From Umezawaea sp042738955 (GTDB lineage Bacteria > Actinomycetota > Actinomycetes > Mycobacteriales > Pseudonocardiaceae): 64,000 bases of DNA. Below are positions 17,259-25,434 of the stretch, in pieces. The stretch lies in contig NZ_JBHYHC010000023.1 of NCBI RefSeq assembly GCF_042738955.1, positions 30,021-94,020 of the forward strand, written 5' to 3'. The position numbers and the translations under genes are program-made. The notes beneath the pieces were generated by a model that was not told where the DNA came from, did no database searches, and saw only the letters and a list, made by a program, of their open reading frames with translations. Every line of letters starts with the position of its first letter. The stretch's first letter is position 1.

Positions 17259-18373
17259 CACAGCTCTCCGACGACCGCGGCCGTCACGGCGGAACTCGAG
17301 GCCGCCGCCGAGGCGCCCACCAGGTCGTACGTCAGCGTCTCCCCCTTCGCCACGACGACCCGGACGGCCTCGTGGACCCGCTCCCCCGCCGCCGTCAGTG
17401 CCTCGTCGCCGTGCCGCGACCCCAGCCACTTCAGCATCTCCGCGCCCGCCAGGATCGCCGCGAGCGGGTTCACCCGGTCCCGCCCCACGTGCTTGGGCGC
17501 GGACCCGTGGATGGGCTCGAACATGCCGTGCCCGTCGCCGATGTTGCACCCGACGGCCATGCCCAGCCCGCCCTGCAACGCGGCGGCCAGCTCGGTGACG
17601 ATGTCGCCGAACATGTTGGGCGCGACCACGACGTCGTAGTGCTCCGGCCCGCGCACCAGCCACTGCGTGAACGCGTCCACGAGCTGCACCTCGCGCTCCA
17701 CCTGGGGGAACTCGGCCCCCACCTCGTGGAACACGGTGGCGAACAGCCTGCACCCCTGGAGGATGTTGTCCTTCACCACGCACGTCACCCGGCTCGTCCT
17801 GCCGGGCCGTGCGCGCTCGACGGCCGCCTCGAACGCGCGCCGGACGATCCGCTCGGACGCAGTCCGGGTGATCACGCGGGTGTCGATCGCGACCCCGGCG
17901 GTGGCCATCGTGCCGCCGACGCCGGAGTACAGGTCCTCGGTGTTCTCCCGGAAGAACACCATGTCGACGTCCTCGGGCTCCCACACCTGCCGGTGCCGCC
18001 CGGAGATCAGGTGCCGCACGCCCGGCAGGAGCTTCACCGGCCGGACGTTGGCGTACAGGTCGAGCGCGCGGCGGTTGCCGACGATCGCCGACCAGCCCGC
18101 CATCCGCCCGTCCGGCCGCAGCGCCGTGCCGCCGGTCTCCGTGGGCCACCCGATCGCGCCGAGCAGGATCGCGTCGGCCGCGGCGCAGCGCTCCTCGGAC
18201 CCCGCGGGCCAGTCGCGGCCGTGCTCCAGGAAGTACTGGGCGCCGCCGGGGATCTCGTCGAACTCCAGCCGGGAGCCCGCCACGGCCTCCAGCACACGCC
18301 GGGCGTGCCCGACGACCTCGACGCCGATCCCGTCCCCCGGCAGCAGGGCGATCCGGTAGGTCACGGCGCTCAC
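17258..18373 (-). CDS. Isocitrate/isopropylmalate dehydrogenase-family oxidative decarboxylase
   Basis: 371 residues from GTG at 18373, overlapping the previous stop (GTGA). Family marks: LLPGDGIGVEVV at the N-terminus, VFFRENTEDLYSG, VVKDNILQG, and the long metal-binding block with DIVTELAAALQGG then GHGMFEPIHGSAPKHVG. NAD-dependent members oxidise and decarboxylate 2-hydroxy-3-carboxy acids (isopropylmalate, isocitrate, tartrate, homoisocitrate). The context with acyl-CoA dehydrogenases and not with leuA/leuC/leuD argues for a catabolic hydroxyacid and not leucine synthesis. The substrate is unassigned. Confidence 0.8.
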   Translation of the reverse strand: MSAVTYRIALLPGDGIGVEVVGHARRVLEAVAGSRLEFDEIPGGAQYFLEHGRDWPAGSEERCAAADAILLGAIGWPTETGGTALRPDGRMAGWSAIVGNRRALDLYANVRPVKLLPGVRHLISGRHRQVWEPEDVDMVFFRENTEDLYSGVGGTMATAGVAIDTRVITRTASERIVRRAFEAAVERARPGRTSRVTCVVKDNILQGCRLFATVFHEVGAEFPQVEREVQLVDAFTQWLVRGPEHYDVVVAPNMFGDIVTELAAALQGGLGMAVGCNIGDGHGMFEPIHGSAPKHVGRDRVNPLAAILAGAEMLKWLGSRHGDEALTAAGERVHEAVRVVVAKGETLTYDLVGASAAASSSAVTAAVVGEL

Positions 18374-19557
18374 CACCCGGCCGGGTCGAGGTCGAGGCCG
18401 GTGCCCGCGAGCCGGTCGGCGTCGTCGTAGACCGCGGGCAGCCCGAGCCCCGTGGCGACCAGCTCGCGCAGCCGGTTCGAGGCGAAGCCGCCGATCACGT
18501 TCATCGGCGCGTCGCGGTAGAGCCGTTCCACCGGGTGGCCGGGTGTGAGCCCCCACGAGCCGAGCACCTGCACGGCCCGTTCGGTGGTCCGCACGGCCAT
18601 CTCGGTGGCGTACGGCTTGAGCATCCCCACGAGGTCCTGCACCAGCCTGCCCTCGGTGCGGTGCCACGAGCACCGGTAGGCCAGCAGCCGGGCCGCGTCG
18701 ATCTCGGCCCGCATCGACGCCAGCGCGGCCTGCACCGCCTGCATCCGGCCCAGCGGGGCGCCGAACGCGAGCTGCGCGCGGGCGTGGTCGAGCGCGGCCG
18801 TGAACGCCGACTCGGCGATGCCGATGGCCGCGATGGAGATGAACAGCCACCCCCACGCCATGCCCTCGGGGAACTCCGGCAGGTGGACCGGCACCACGTC
18901 CCGCGCGTCGACCTCCACGTCGTCGAACACCAGCCCGCCCCACGGCATCGCGCGCAGCCCCAGGTGCGGCATGGCGTACGTGCGCACGCCCGGCCGCCGC
19001 AGGTCCACGAACGCGTAGCACCAGCCGGACTCGTGGCCCTCCAGGCGGGAGAACACGACGGCCAGGTCCGCGGTGGTGGCGTTGGTGATGCGGGCCTTCT
19101 CGCCGCTGATCAGGTAGCGTCCGCCGTCCCGGCGGACGGTCGTGGTGTACGTGCCCGCGTCGCTGCCGGACGTCCGCTCCACGACCGGGAAGCACGCCAG
19201 CCGCTCCCCGCTCAGCAGCGGGTCGGTGAGCCCGCGGTGCTCCACCGGGTCGCCGTAGGTCTGGATCAGCTTCACGCACACGAGCGCCGACATGGTCGCC
19301 GACCAGAACGTGCTCGGGCACGCCCTGGCCAGCGCCTCCATCGCCCTCGCCTGCGTCACGCCGTCGAGCCCGAGCCCGCCGACCTCCACCGGGTGGAACA
19401 CGCGCAGGTAGCCGCTGTCCACGACGTCGCGCCAGTTCTCCTCGGGCAGCGCGCCCGCCGCGTCGGCGGCGTCCGCCCGTGCCGCGATCCCCTTGGTGAA
19501 GCGGCGTTCCAGGTCCGCGACGAACAGGTCGTCCGCCGCGCTGGTCGAGTAGTCCAT
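18370..19557 (-). CDS. Acyl-CoA dehydrogenase-family flavoprotein
   Basis: 395 residues from ATG at 19557 with GAGGGGAC upstream. Three-domain acyl-CoA dehydrogenase pattern: helical N-domain, a beta-domain with RYLISGEKARITNATTADLA, and a C-terminal helical domain with QLAFGAPLGRMQAVQAALASM and VQVLGSWGLTPGHPVERLYRD. FAD enzyme of alpha,beta-dehydrogenation or a related oxygenation of an acyl thioester. It is paired with the shorter, more diverged homologue immediately upstream, suggesting a heteromeric enzyme. It overlaps the downstream dehydrogenase by 4 bases. Confidence 0.8.
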   Translation of the reverse strand: MDYSTSAADDLFVADLERRFTKGIAARADAADAAGALPEENWRDVVDSGYLRVFHPVEVGGLGLDGVTQARAMEALARACPSTFWSATMSALVCVKLIQTYGDPVEHRGLTDPLLSGERLACFPVVERTSGSDAGTYTTTVRRDGGRYLISGEKARITNATTADLAVVFSRLEGHESGWCYAFVDLRRPGVRTYAMPHLGLRAMPWGGLVFDDVEVDARDVVPVHLPEFPEGMAWGWLFISIAAIGIAESAFTAALDHARAQLAFGAPLGRMQAVQAALASMRAEIDAARLLAYRCSWHRTEGRLVQDLVGMLKPYATEMAVRTTERAVQVLGSWGLTPGHPVERLYRDAPMNVIGGFASNRLRELVATGLGLPAVYDDADRLAGTGLDLDPAGW

Positions 19558-19568
19558 GCGTCGTCCCC

Positions 19569-20612
19569 TCAGCCGCCGAGTGCCAGCAGCGATTCGGCGA
19601 TGACCGACCGCAGCACCTCGCGGTCCGCGGCGGTCAGCGCGGTGCTGTCCCGGTGGGCCCTGGCCACGGCGTGGTCGGCCGGGTGGAGTTCCGCCGCGAG
19701 CCGGGCGGCCTTCGGCACGGCGTCGGCGAGGAACAGCGCGGCCAGCGCGGGGTTCCGCCGGGACCCGCCCGGATCCGCTGCCGCCCGGTACAGCAGGTCT
19801 GCCGCCAGTTCCGCGCTGGCGCGCACGTCGACCACGGCCAGCCGCACGGACTGCGACCAGGCGAGATCGGTCTCGGTGACCCGCGCGGCCAGCGCGCGCA
19901 GCAACCCGAGCCACGGCGCGAGCAGGCACGTGCGGTCCAGCGCGGCCAGTAGCGGCACCAGGTCCGTGCTCGCCCGGCCGGGGACGCCGAGCACCGCGTC
20001 GTCGCCGACCTCGCAGTCGGTGAGCACGAGGTCGCCGACCGGGCGGGTGCGCAGCGCCACCGGATCGCGCTCGGCGAGCACGTCCAGTCCCGGCAGGTCG
20101 CGGTCCAGCAGGAACGCCGTGCGCTCCCCGTCCGCGGTCGTGGCCGTGACCAGGAAGTGGTCGGCGACCGGACCGTTGACCACGCCCGTCCGGGTGCCGT
20201 CGAGCCGCCAGGACCGTCCGTCGTGGACGGCGGTCACGGACGAGGGCGCACCATCCACTTCGGACCGTGATATCGCCGCGACCTGGTGCCCCTTGGCCAG
20301 AGCGGGTAGGACCTGGCGCTGCCGCGGGGTGCCGAACCTCTCGATCGGCACCCCGCACAGCACGCCGTGCGCCCCGACGGCGAGCGCCAGTCCGACGTCA
20401 CCCGCCTCGCCGAGGCCCTCCAGCAGCGCGACCGCCTCCAGGGGCGCTGCCCCCACCCCGAGCGCGCCGAGGTCGCCCAGTTCGGCGAACAGGGCCGGGT
20501 CCCAGGCCGCGCGGTGGTCGCGCCACTCCAGGCTCGGCCGGGCCAGGGTGCGGCCCGCGTGCAGGCCGAGGTCGCGCAGGGCGGCGAACCCGCCGTCGAC
20601 GGTGAACTCCAC
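19569..20612 (-). CDS. Diverged acyl-CoA dehydrogenase-like subunit
   Basis: 347 residues, GTG start 3 bases after the preceding stop. The N-terminal and beta domains are recognisable (FGTPRQRQVLPALAKGHQVAAI, then WRLDGTRTGVVNGPVADHFLV), but the C-terminal domain is short and lacks the usual FAD/GG motif. It may be a non-catalytic partner of the 395-residue homologue downstream, as in two-subunit acyl-CoA dehydrogenases of steroid degradation (FadE types). That parallel is inference. Confidence 0.7.
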   Translation of the reverse strand: MEFTVDGGFAALRDLGLHAGRTLARPSLEWRDHRAAWDPALFAELGDLGALGVGAAPLEAVALLEGLGEAGDVGLALAVGAHGVLCGVPIERFGTPRQRQVLPALAKGHQVAAISRSEVDGAPSSVTAVHDGRSWRLDGTRTGVVNGPVADHFLVTATTADGERTAFLLDRDLPGLDVLAERDPVALRTRPVGDLVLTDCEVGDDAVLGVPGRASTDLVPLLAALDRTCLLAPWLGLLRALAARVTETDLAWSQSVRLAVVDVRASAELAADLLYRAAADPGGSRRNPALAALFLADAVPKAARLAAELHPADHAVARAHRDSTALTAADREVLRSVIAESLLALGG

Positions 20613-20615
20613 GGG

Positions 20616-21572
20616 TCAGACCGCGACCGGCACGCAGCGCTCGACCGACAGGTCGCTGATGTACTTGGCCTCGATGCCGGACTTCTCCAGGAACTCCAGG
20701 CAGAGCGCGACCCGCTGGACGCGCTGGCGGATCGTGTTCTCGTTCACCGGGTCGTGCGGGTGGGACTGGGCGCTGGCGCCGATCTTGAGCATCATCGGCG
20801 AGCAGATCTGCACCAGTTCCGGCACCTCGTAGAACCGGATGAAGCCGCCCTTGCTGCCGTAGACGTCGGTCGGCACGTCCATGGTCAGCTCCGGCGCGGT
20901 CCTGCGCATGTCCTGGAGCACGGCGAGGCCGAGGTCGTGCATGGTGGTGACGCTGTTGGTGCCGTTCTCCTGGTACACCTTGGCGGTCATCGGGTTCGAC
21001 ACGATGCAGTGCGACGACGACTTGATCATCAGGTCGGTGGGCAGCACCCCGGCCGCGCGCATCTCGGACAGCATCCGGATCACGCCGAGGTCGTAGGCGA
21101 TGAGGCCGCGACAGCCCATCTCGGTCAGCCGCAGCGCCTCCTCGGCGGACTGGGCGAGCGCGTCGTTGTTGTTGATGCGACGCCCCTGCGAGGCCCCGAA
21201 GCCGCCGCGGTAGAACGCCGCCTTGCGGTCGTACTCCGGGCGCGGGCCGAGCGCGAACACCATGCCCGCGCCGCTCTCCCGGCACAGCGCCAGCATGTCG
21301 GACACCTCGCCGTCCGACAGCAGGAACGCGCCCAGGGTCTCGTTGAAGCGGGTCACCGGCAGGCCCTCGGCCTTGAGCAGGCCCAGCGTCGCCTCCAGCA
21401 CCTTGAAGCTGTTGACGACCGGGATCTCGACGCCGTAGTGGCCGCCATCGGTGAACTCCCGGCCGGAGGCCTTTAACTCGATCTCGTCGCTGTAGGGGAG
21501 GTCGTTGTCGCGCAACCACTGCCGGGCGCGCGACGCGCCGCGGACGATGCCGGAATCCAGGGTGGCGGTCAT
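20616..21572 (-). CDS. U32 peptidase-like TIM-barrel protein of unknown function
   Basis: 318 residues from ATG at 21572 with AGGAGA 6 bases upstream. The sequence (VEIPVVNSFKVLEATLGLLK, MVFALGPRPEYDR, GLIAYDLGVIRML, KSSSHCIVSNPMTAKVYQ, AKYISDLSVERC) has the TIM-barrel rhythm of U32-type proteins. Members act in hydroxylation and in collagenase-like chemistry. I cannot see a metal or iron-sulfur ligand set with confidence. It is central in the operon between acyl-CoA dehydrogenases and an LLM enzyme. The annotation is weak; the conservation of charged motifs suggests a real enzyme. Confidence 0.5.
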   Translation of the reverse strand: MTATLDSGIVRGASRARQWLRDNDLPYSDEIELKASGREFTDGGHYGVEIPVVNSFKVLEATLGLLKAEGLPVTRFNETLGAFLLSDGEVSDMLALCRESGAGMVFALGPRPEYDRKAAFYRGGFGASQGRRINNNDALAQSAEEALRLTEMGCRGLIAYDLGVIRMLSEMRAAGVLPTDLMIKSSSHCIVSNPMTAKVYQENGTNSVTTMHDLGLAVLQDMRRTAPELTMDVPTDVYGSKGGFIRFYEVPELVQICSPMMLKIGASAQSHPHDPVNENTIRQRVQRVALCLEFLEKSGIEAKYISDLSVERCVPVAV

Positions 21573-21598
21573 GTCGTTCTCCTGTGCTCGAAGGGGTT

Positions 21599-22438
21599 TC
21601 AGGCCGTGGCGCCCAGTCGGTCGCCCAGCCCCAGTGCGATCTCGTCGACCAGCCGGGTCGTCGCCGCGGTGTCGGCGGGACGCGGCCAGAACAGGCAGCG
21701 GTCGACGCCCGCGCGCTCGTACGCGGCGACGTCCTCGGGCACGCCGCCGAACAGCGTGACCGGGATGGGCTCGTCGGAGCCCGGTTTGCGGGCGGTGCGG
21801 CGGAACTCGGCGATGTCGTCGAGCACGCCGGGCCGCAGCATGGGGATCCACTCGTCGCCGTAGGCGACCACCCGCTCGGCGACCCTGGGACCGTTGCCCG
21901 CCACCAGGATCGGCGGGTACGGCCGCCGCACCGGCTTCGGCCACGACGTCACGTGGTCGAAGTCCACGAACCGCCCGTGGTAGGAGGCGACGTCGTTGGT
22001 CCAGATCTCCTTCATCGCCTCGACCCGCTCGCGCATCACCGCCCACCGGTCGGCGGGCCGCACGCCGTGGTTGCGGAGTTCCTGGTAGATCCAGCCCGGC
22101 CCGACGCCGAAGTGCATCCGGCCGTCGGACAGGACGTCCAGCGACGCCACGGCCTTCGCCGTGACGAGCGGGTCCCGTTCGGTCACCAGCGCGACGGCCG
22201 TGCCGATGGTCAGCGTGGTGGTGGCCGTCGCGGCGGCGGCCAGCGCGACGAAGCAGTCAAGGCCGTTGCGGAACTCCGCGGGCAGCCCGGCCACGTCGTA
22301 GTGCTCGGGCGTCCGCTCCGGGATGTGGGTGTGGTCGGGGTAGAACAGCGACTCGAAGCCGCGGGACTCCAGCAGCGCCGCGAACTCGGCGGGCCGGATG
22401 GACTCCCTGGTGGGGAAGGCGATGAACCCGAACTTCAC
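21599..22438 (-). CDS. LLM class (F420- or FMN-dependent) oxidoreductase
   Basis: 279 residues, GTG start overlapping the previous stop (GTGA). Luciferase-like fold marks: LESRGFESLFYPDHTHIP, TLTIGTAVALVTERDPLVTAKAVASLD, GRMHFGVGPGWIYQELRNHG. This subgroup in actinobacteria is often F420-dependent; the cofactor cannot be proved here. Likely an oxidation or monooxygenation step of the operon's pathway. Confidence 0.8.
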   Translation of the reverse strand: MKFGFIAFPTRESIRPAEFAALLESRGFESLFYPDHTHIPERTPEHYDVAGLPAEFRNGLDCFVALAAAATATTTLTIGTAVALVTERDPLVTAKAVASLDVLSDGRMHFGVGPGWIYQELRNHGVRPADRWAVMRERVEAMKEIWTNDVASYHGRFVDFDHVTSWPKPVRRPYPPILVAGNGPRVAERVVAYGDEWIPMLRPGVLDDIAEFRRTARKPGSDEPIPVTLFGGVPEDVAAYERAGVDRCLFWPRPADTAATTRLVDEIALGLGDRLGATA

Positions 22439-23439
22439 GACGCCCGGCCCCCCACCGTGACCACGACCTTGCCCGCGCGCGCCCCGGACTCCAGGTACTC
22501 GTGCGCGGCGACGATTTCCGTGAGGTCGAACGTCCGGTCCACCACCGGCCGCAGCGCGCCCGACGCCAGTCCCGCGCCGATGAACCGCTCCGCCCGGCGC
22601 AGCCGCTCCGGCGACCGCGTGACCTCGAACAACGTGTACGCGCGCAGGGAGACCGCGCGCATGTCGTCGGTGCCGGGGAACGGCGTCGGCTCGCCGCTGA
22701 GCGTGCCGTGCACGACCAGCGACCCGCCGGTCGCGGTGGCCCGGTACAGGTCGCGGACACCGGGTCCGGCGACCGCGTCGAACACGAAGTCCGCGCCGCG
22801 GCCGTCGGTCTCGGCCAGCACCGCCTCGACCAGCTCCTCGCCCCCGCCGACGACCACCCGCGCGGCCCCGGCGGCCAGGACGACCCCGGTCTGCTCGCCG
22901 GACCGGACGACCGCGATCGGCAGCGCCCCAACGAGCCGGGCGAGCTGGATCGTGGCCACGCCGACGCTGCTGTTCGCCGCCGTGACCACGACGGAGTCAC
23001 CGGCACGCAGACCGCCGCTGTCGACCAGCGCGCCGTAGGGCGTGAGGTACTGCATCCACGCCGCCGCGCTGGTGATCGCGTCGACCCCGGCCGCCCGGCG
23101 GACGACCGCGGCGGCGGGCACCACGACCTCCTCGCCGTACGTGCCGTAGTCGTTCTGGGAGAAAGCGGGCACGACGCTCACCCGGTGGCCGGGGGCGAAC
23201 CCGGCCACGGCGGGGCCGATCGCGGACACGACACCGGCGGCCTCGTAGCCCAGCCCGCACGGGAAGGCGCGGGGCCGGTCGATGTAGCGGCCCTGGCGGA
23301 AGGCGACCTCCGCGCGGTTGAGCCCGATGGCCGTCACGCGGAGCCGGAGCTCACCCGGTCCGGGTTCGACGGTGGGCAGGTCGTCCAGTTGCAGGACTTC
23401 CGGGCCGCCGAGGCGGTGGAACCGAACTGTCAGCGGCAT
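22435..23439 (-). CDS. Zinc-type alcohol dehydrogenase / quinone oxidoreductase
   Basis: 334 residues from ATG 23439; a GTG at 23448 with GGAAGGGG 4 bases upstream is an alternative. MDR-superfamily pattern: GroES-like N-domain (GLNRAEVAFRQGRY, PCGLGYEAAGVVSAIG) and Rossmann domain (VVVTAANSSVGVATIQLARL). It lacks the structural four-Cys zinc loop, so it belongs to the quinone oxidoreductase branch. First gene of the seven-gene catabolic operon. Palindromic box A (23481-23498) lies just upstream. Confidence 0.8.
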   Translation of the reverse strand: MPLTVRFHRLGGPEVLQLDDLPTVEPGPGELRLRVTAIGLNRAEVAFRQGRYIDRPRAFPCGLGYEAAGVVSAIGPAVAGFAPGHRVSVVPAFSQNDYGTYGEEVVVPAAAVVRRAAGVDAITSAAAWMQYLTPYGALVDSGGLRAGDSVVVTAANSSVGVATIQLARLVGALPIAVVRSGEQTGVVLAAGAARVVVGGGEELVEAVLAETDGRGADFVFDAVAGPGVRDLYRATATGGSLVVHGTLSGEPTPFPGTDDMRAVSLRAYTLFEVTRSPERLRRAERFIGAGLASGALRPVVDRTFDLTEIVAAHEYLESGARAGKVVVTVGGRAS

Positions 23440-23480
23440 GACGCACACAATGCCCCTTCCCCGCGTGCGCGGGCGGCACA

Positions 23481-23553
23481 CTACAACCTTGGATGTAGCG
23501 ATTGCGCCTTAAGTGGCAGTGTTGTTGAGCGGCAACGGTTCCTCTCGTTTGAT
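23481..23553 (+). promoter_or_regulatory. Site A: bipartite cluster element and promoter of the FMN reductase
   Basis: Box 1 CTACAACCTTGGATGTAG (23481-23498, near-palindromic) is followed 8 bases later by box 2 CCTTAAGTGGCAG (23507-23519). TTGAGC (23525-23530) and TTTGAT (23548-23553) make a -35/-10 pair with a 17-base spacer. The same two-box layout is seen at 24301, 33380, 35076 and 37832. Box 2 abuts the -35, as expected for an activator. Confidence 0.6.
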
Positions 23554-23597
23554 GTGGGAGACCTCGCACGAGCACCGTCCCGAAGGGCACCAGCGCC

Positions 23598-24224
23598 ATG
23601 AGCCAACTGCTGCACGTGAACTCGTCACCGCGAGGCGGCGCGAGCCAGTCGCTCGCCATCGCCAACGCCTTCGTCGACGCCTACCGGACCCGCAAGCCGG
23701 AGTCCAAGGTGGACACCCTCTCGCTGTTCGAGGACAGCCTCCCCGAGTTCGGCACCGTGGCCGCGGGCGCGAAGATGGCCGTGTTCTCCGGCCAGGAGCA
23801 GACGCCCGAGCAGGCCGACCTGTGGGCGCAGGCCCGCGCGGTGTTCGACCGCTTCGCCGCCGCCGACGAGTACGTCTTCAACATCCCGATGTGGAACGCG
23901 GGCGTGCCGTACGTCCTCAAGCACTGGATCGACGTCGTCTCCCAGCCGGGCTGGGCGTTCGGCTTCGACCCCGCCGCGGGCTACTCCGGTCTGCTCACCG
24001 GCAAGAAGGCGCTCGTGGTGTACTCCAGCGGGGTCTACGCCCAGGGCGTGTCCGCGGCGTTCGGCGTGGACTTCCACAGCACGTTCTTCCTCGACTGGCT
24101 GCGGTTCGTCGGCATCACCGACGTCACCGAGATCCGCTTCGACGGCAACGTGATGGCCGCCGACCCGGCCGGGCTGTACGCGAAGGCCCTCGCCGAGGCG
24201 GAGGCGGCCGCCGCCGCGTTCTGA
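23598..24224 (+). CDS. FMN-dependent NADH-azoreductase / flavodoxin-fold reductase
   Basis: 208 residues from ATG 23598. Flavodoxin-like fold of the AzoR/NQO type: LLHVNSSPRGGASQSLAIAN (FMN phosphate loop, residues 4-23), YVFNIPMWNAGVPYVLKHWID (about 93-113) and LTGKKALVVYSSGVY. It reduces quinones, azo compounds or flavin using NAD(P)H. It opens the cluster on the plus strand, is preceded by site A and closed by the hairpin at 24240, so it forms its own unit. It may supply reduced flavin to the monooxygenases at 36260 and 37940 or reduce an intermediate; inference. Confidence 0.82.
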   Translation: MSQLLHVNSSPRGGASQSLAIANAFVDAYRTRKPESKVDTLSLFEDSLPEFGTVAAGAKMAVFSGQEQTPEQADLWAQARAVFDRFAAADEYVFNIPMWNAGVPYVLKHWIDVVSQPGWAFGFDPAAGYSGLLTGKKALVVYSSGVYAQGVSAAFGVDFHSTFFLDWLRFVGITDVTEIRFDGNVMAADPAGLYAKALAEAEAAAAAF

Positions 24225-24239
24225 TCCCCGCTCCTCCCT

Positions 24240-24282
24240 GCCGATCAGGCCGTTCCCCGCTCGGGGGACCGGCCTGATCGGC
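24240..24282. terminator. Terminator hairpin between FMN reductase and avrD
   Basis: GCCGATCAGGCCG (24240-24252) and CGGCCTGATCGGC (24270-24282) form a 13-bp perfect stem; the interior CCCC/GGGG extends it. It isolates the reductase unit from site B, which starts 19 bases later. Confidence 0.8.
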
Positions 24283-24300
24283 GTTCCGATCCCTTGGGGC

Positions 24301-24373
24301 GTACCACTTTCGGCCACTCCACCACCCCTAAGAGGCACGGTTCCCCGGACGGCGGCTCGACCGCCACTAGCGT
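24301..24373 (+). promoter_or_regulatory. Site B: bipartite cluster element and avrD promoter
   Basis: Box 1 GTACCACTTTCGGCCACT (24301-24318) and box 2 CCCTAAGAGGCAC (24326-24338), then TAGCGT at 24368-24373 as the -10-like hexamer. TAGCGTC is identical at the same distance in site D. The -35 position is poor, consistent with a need for an activator. Confidence 0.55.
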
Positions 24374-24400
24374 CGAACTCGACTCGACGAGGGGATGCCG

Positions 24401-25399
24401 ATGATCACGAACAACAGCGGGACGCTGGTCGCGAAGTCCGTCGACGACCACCTCGGTCCCGGAGCGACGCGCTTCTTCGGCTCCGGCTACCGCCGGGTCG
24501 ACTACACCGTCACCGGCGCGGAGCTGTCCGCCGACGCCGTCCGCGCCGTCGTGGAGGTCCACCACCCGGTGGACTGGTCGAAGAAGGGCGAGGACAACGA
24601 ACTCCGCCCCCACCTGTCCACCCTGGACGTGCTGATCCTCGCGGTCCGCGCGGCCGAGACCCTCACCTCCCGGACGCACGGCCTGGACGCCGCGGCGCGC
24701 AGGCGCACGTGGATCCGCCGGGTGGACATCAAGGCCCCCACCAAGCCCATCGAGGACGGTTTCGCCTCGCTGCCGTTCTCCGCCCAGCACCTCACCACCG
24801 AGTCCGCCGGTGACGGCCTGCTGGTGTCCACCCTGGACTGCCGAGTGTCGACCATGCGCGTCCGGGTCGAGCTGGTGCACGCCGCCGCAGGGGTGCGCGC
24901 CGAGGTCGACGAGGACCTCGACACCGCCTTGGGCGCGGGGTACCCCGGCCTCTACGGCGCGGGTTTCCAGCGGTGGCGGCAGTTCATCGACGAGGTGCTG
25001 ACCGACGTCCGCGACGACGCCCCGGCGCGGGCCGACGCGATGGTGCTGGTCGAGCCGCCCACCGACGGGCGGCCCGACACCGGCCCGGAGTCCGCGCGCG
25101 GACCGGTCGTGTCGATGATCGACTCGTTCGTGGTCGCGTTGCAGCTGGGCCAGGTCCTGCTCTACGAGACCGACGGCCTGACCCGCGCCGAGAGCGACAC
25201 CCTGTGGATGCGGAACACCACCATCACCGCGGGACCCCCGGCCGACCGGCAGGCGGGCCTGTGGTTCCCCACGACCACCGAGCTGCACGACAGCAGCCTG
25301 CTGCTCGCGCGCGGCGAGACGTGGCGCACGGCCACGATCGTCGGCGCCTGCTTCGGCGTGGTCACCCGGTGCGCCGTCGCGCACCGCATCCCGTCCTAG
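24401..25399 (+). CDS. avrD: AvrD-family protein (syringolide/butenolide-type biosynthesis)
   Basis: 332 residues. ATG 24401 is preferred over ATG 24395 because GAGGGG sits 6 bases upstream of it. The N-terminus SVDDHLGPGATRFFGSGYRR matches what I know of the AvrD family. Later blocks RPHLSTLDVLILAVRAAE, STLDCRVSTMRVRVELVHAA and MIDSFVVALQLGQVLLYETDG support one compact, possibly hotdog-like domain. In Pseudomonas syringae AvrD alone directs formation of syringolides from a beta-ketoacyl precursor and a pentulose. Here it leads an operon with a kinase-ACP fusion and a phosphatase, which would supply an acyl-ACP and remove a phosphate. AfsA (gamma-butyrolactone synthase) is the main alternative but its hallmark sequence is not seen. 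Confidence 0.75.
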   Translation: MITNNSGTLVAKSVDDHLGPGATRFFGSGYRRVDYTVTGAELSADAVRAVVEVHHPVDWSKKGEDNELRPHLSTLDVLILAVRAAETLTSRTHGLDAAARRRTWIRRVDIKAPTKPIEDGFASLPFSAQHLTTESAGDGLLVSTLDCRVSTMRVRVELVHAAAGVRAEVDEDLDTALGAGYPGLYGAGFQRWRQFIDEVLTDVRDDAPARADAMVLVEPPTDGRPDTGPESARGPVVSMIDSFVVALQLGQVLLYETDGLTRAESDTLWMRNTTITAGPPADRQAGLWFPTTTELHDSSLLLARGETWRTATIVGACFGVVTRCAVAHRIPS

Positions 25400-25434
25400 A
25401 ACCCTGCTCCCCCAAACGAAACGGTGGCCGAACC

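Noticed and set aside
24301..24318. NarL heptamer TACYYMT in box 1 as proof of the regulator
   Set aside because: TACCACT deviates at one position and a heptamer is too short to prove anything; kept only as weak support for a NarL-type regulator.
24401..25399. AfsA-type gamma-butyrolactone synthase as the call
   Set aside because: The N-terminal SVDDHLGP and RFFGSGY phrases fit AvrD as I know it; the paired AfsA repeats are not seen. AfsA-like chemistry remains possible.
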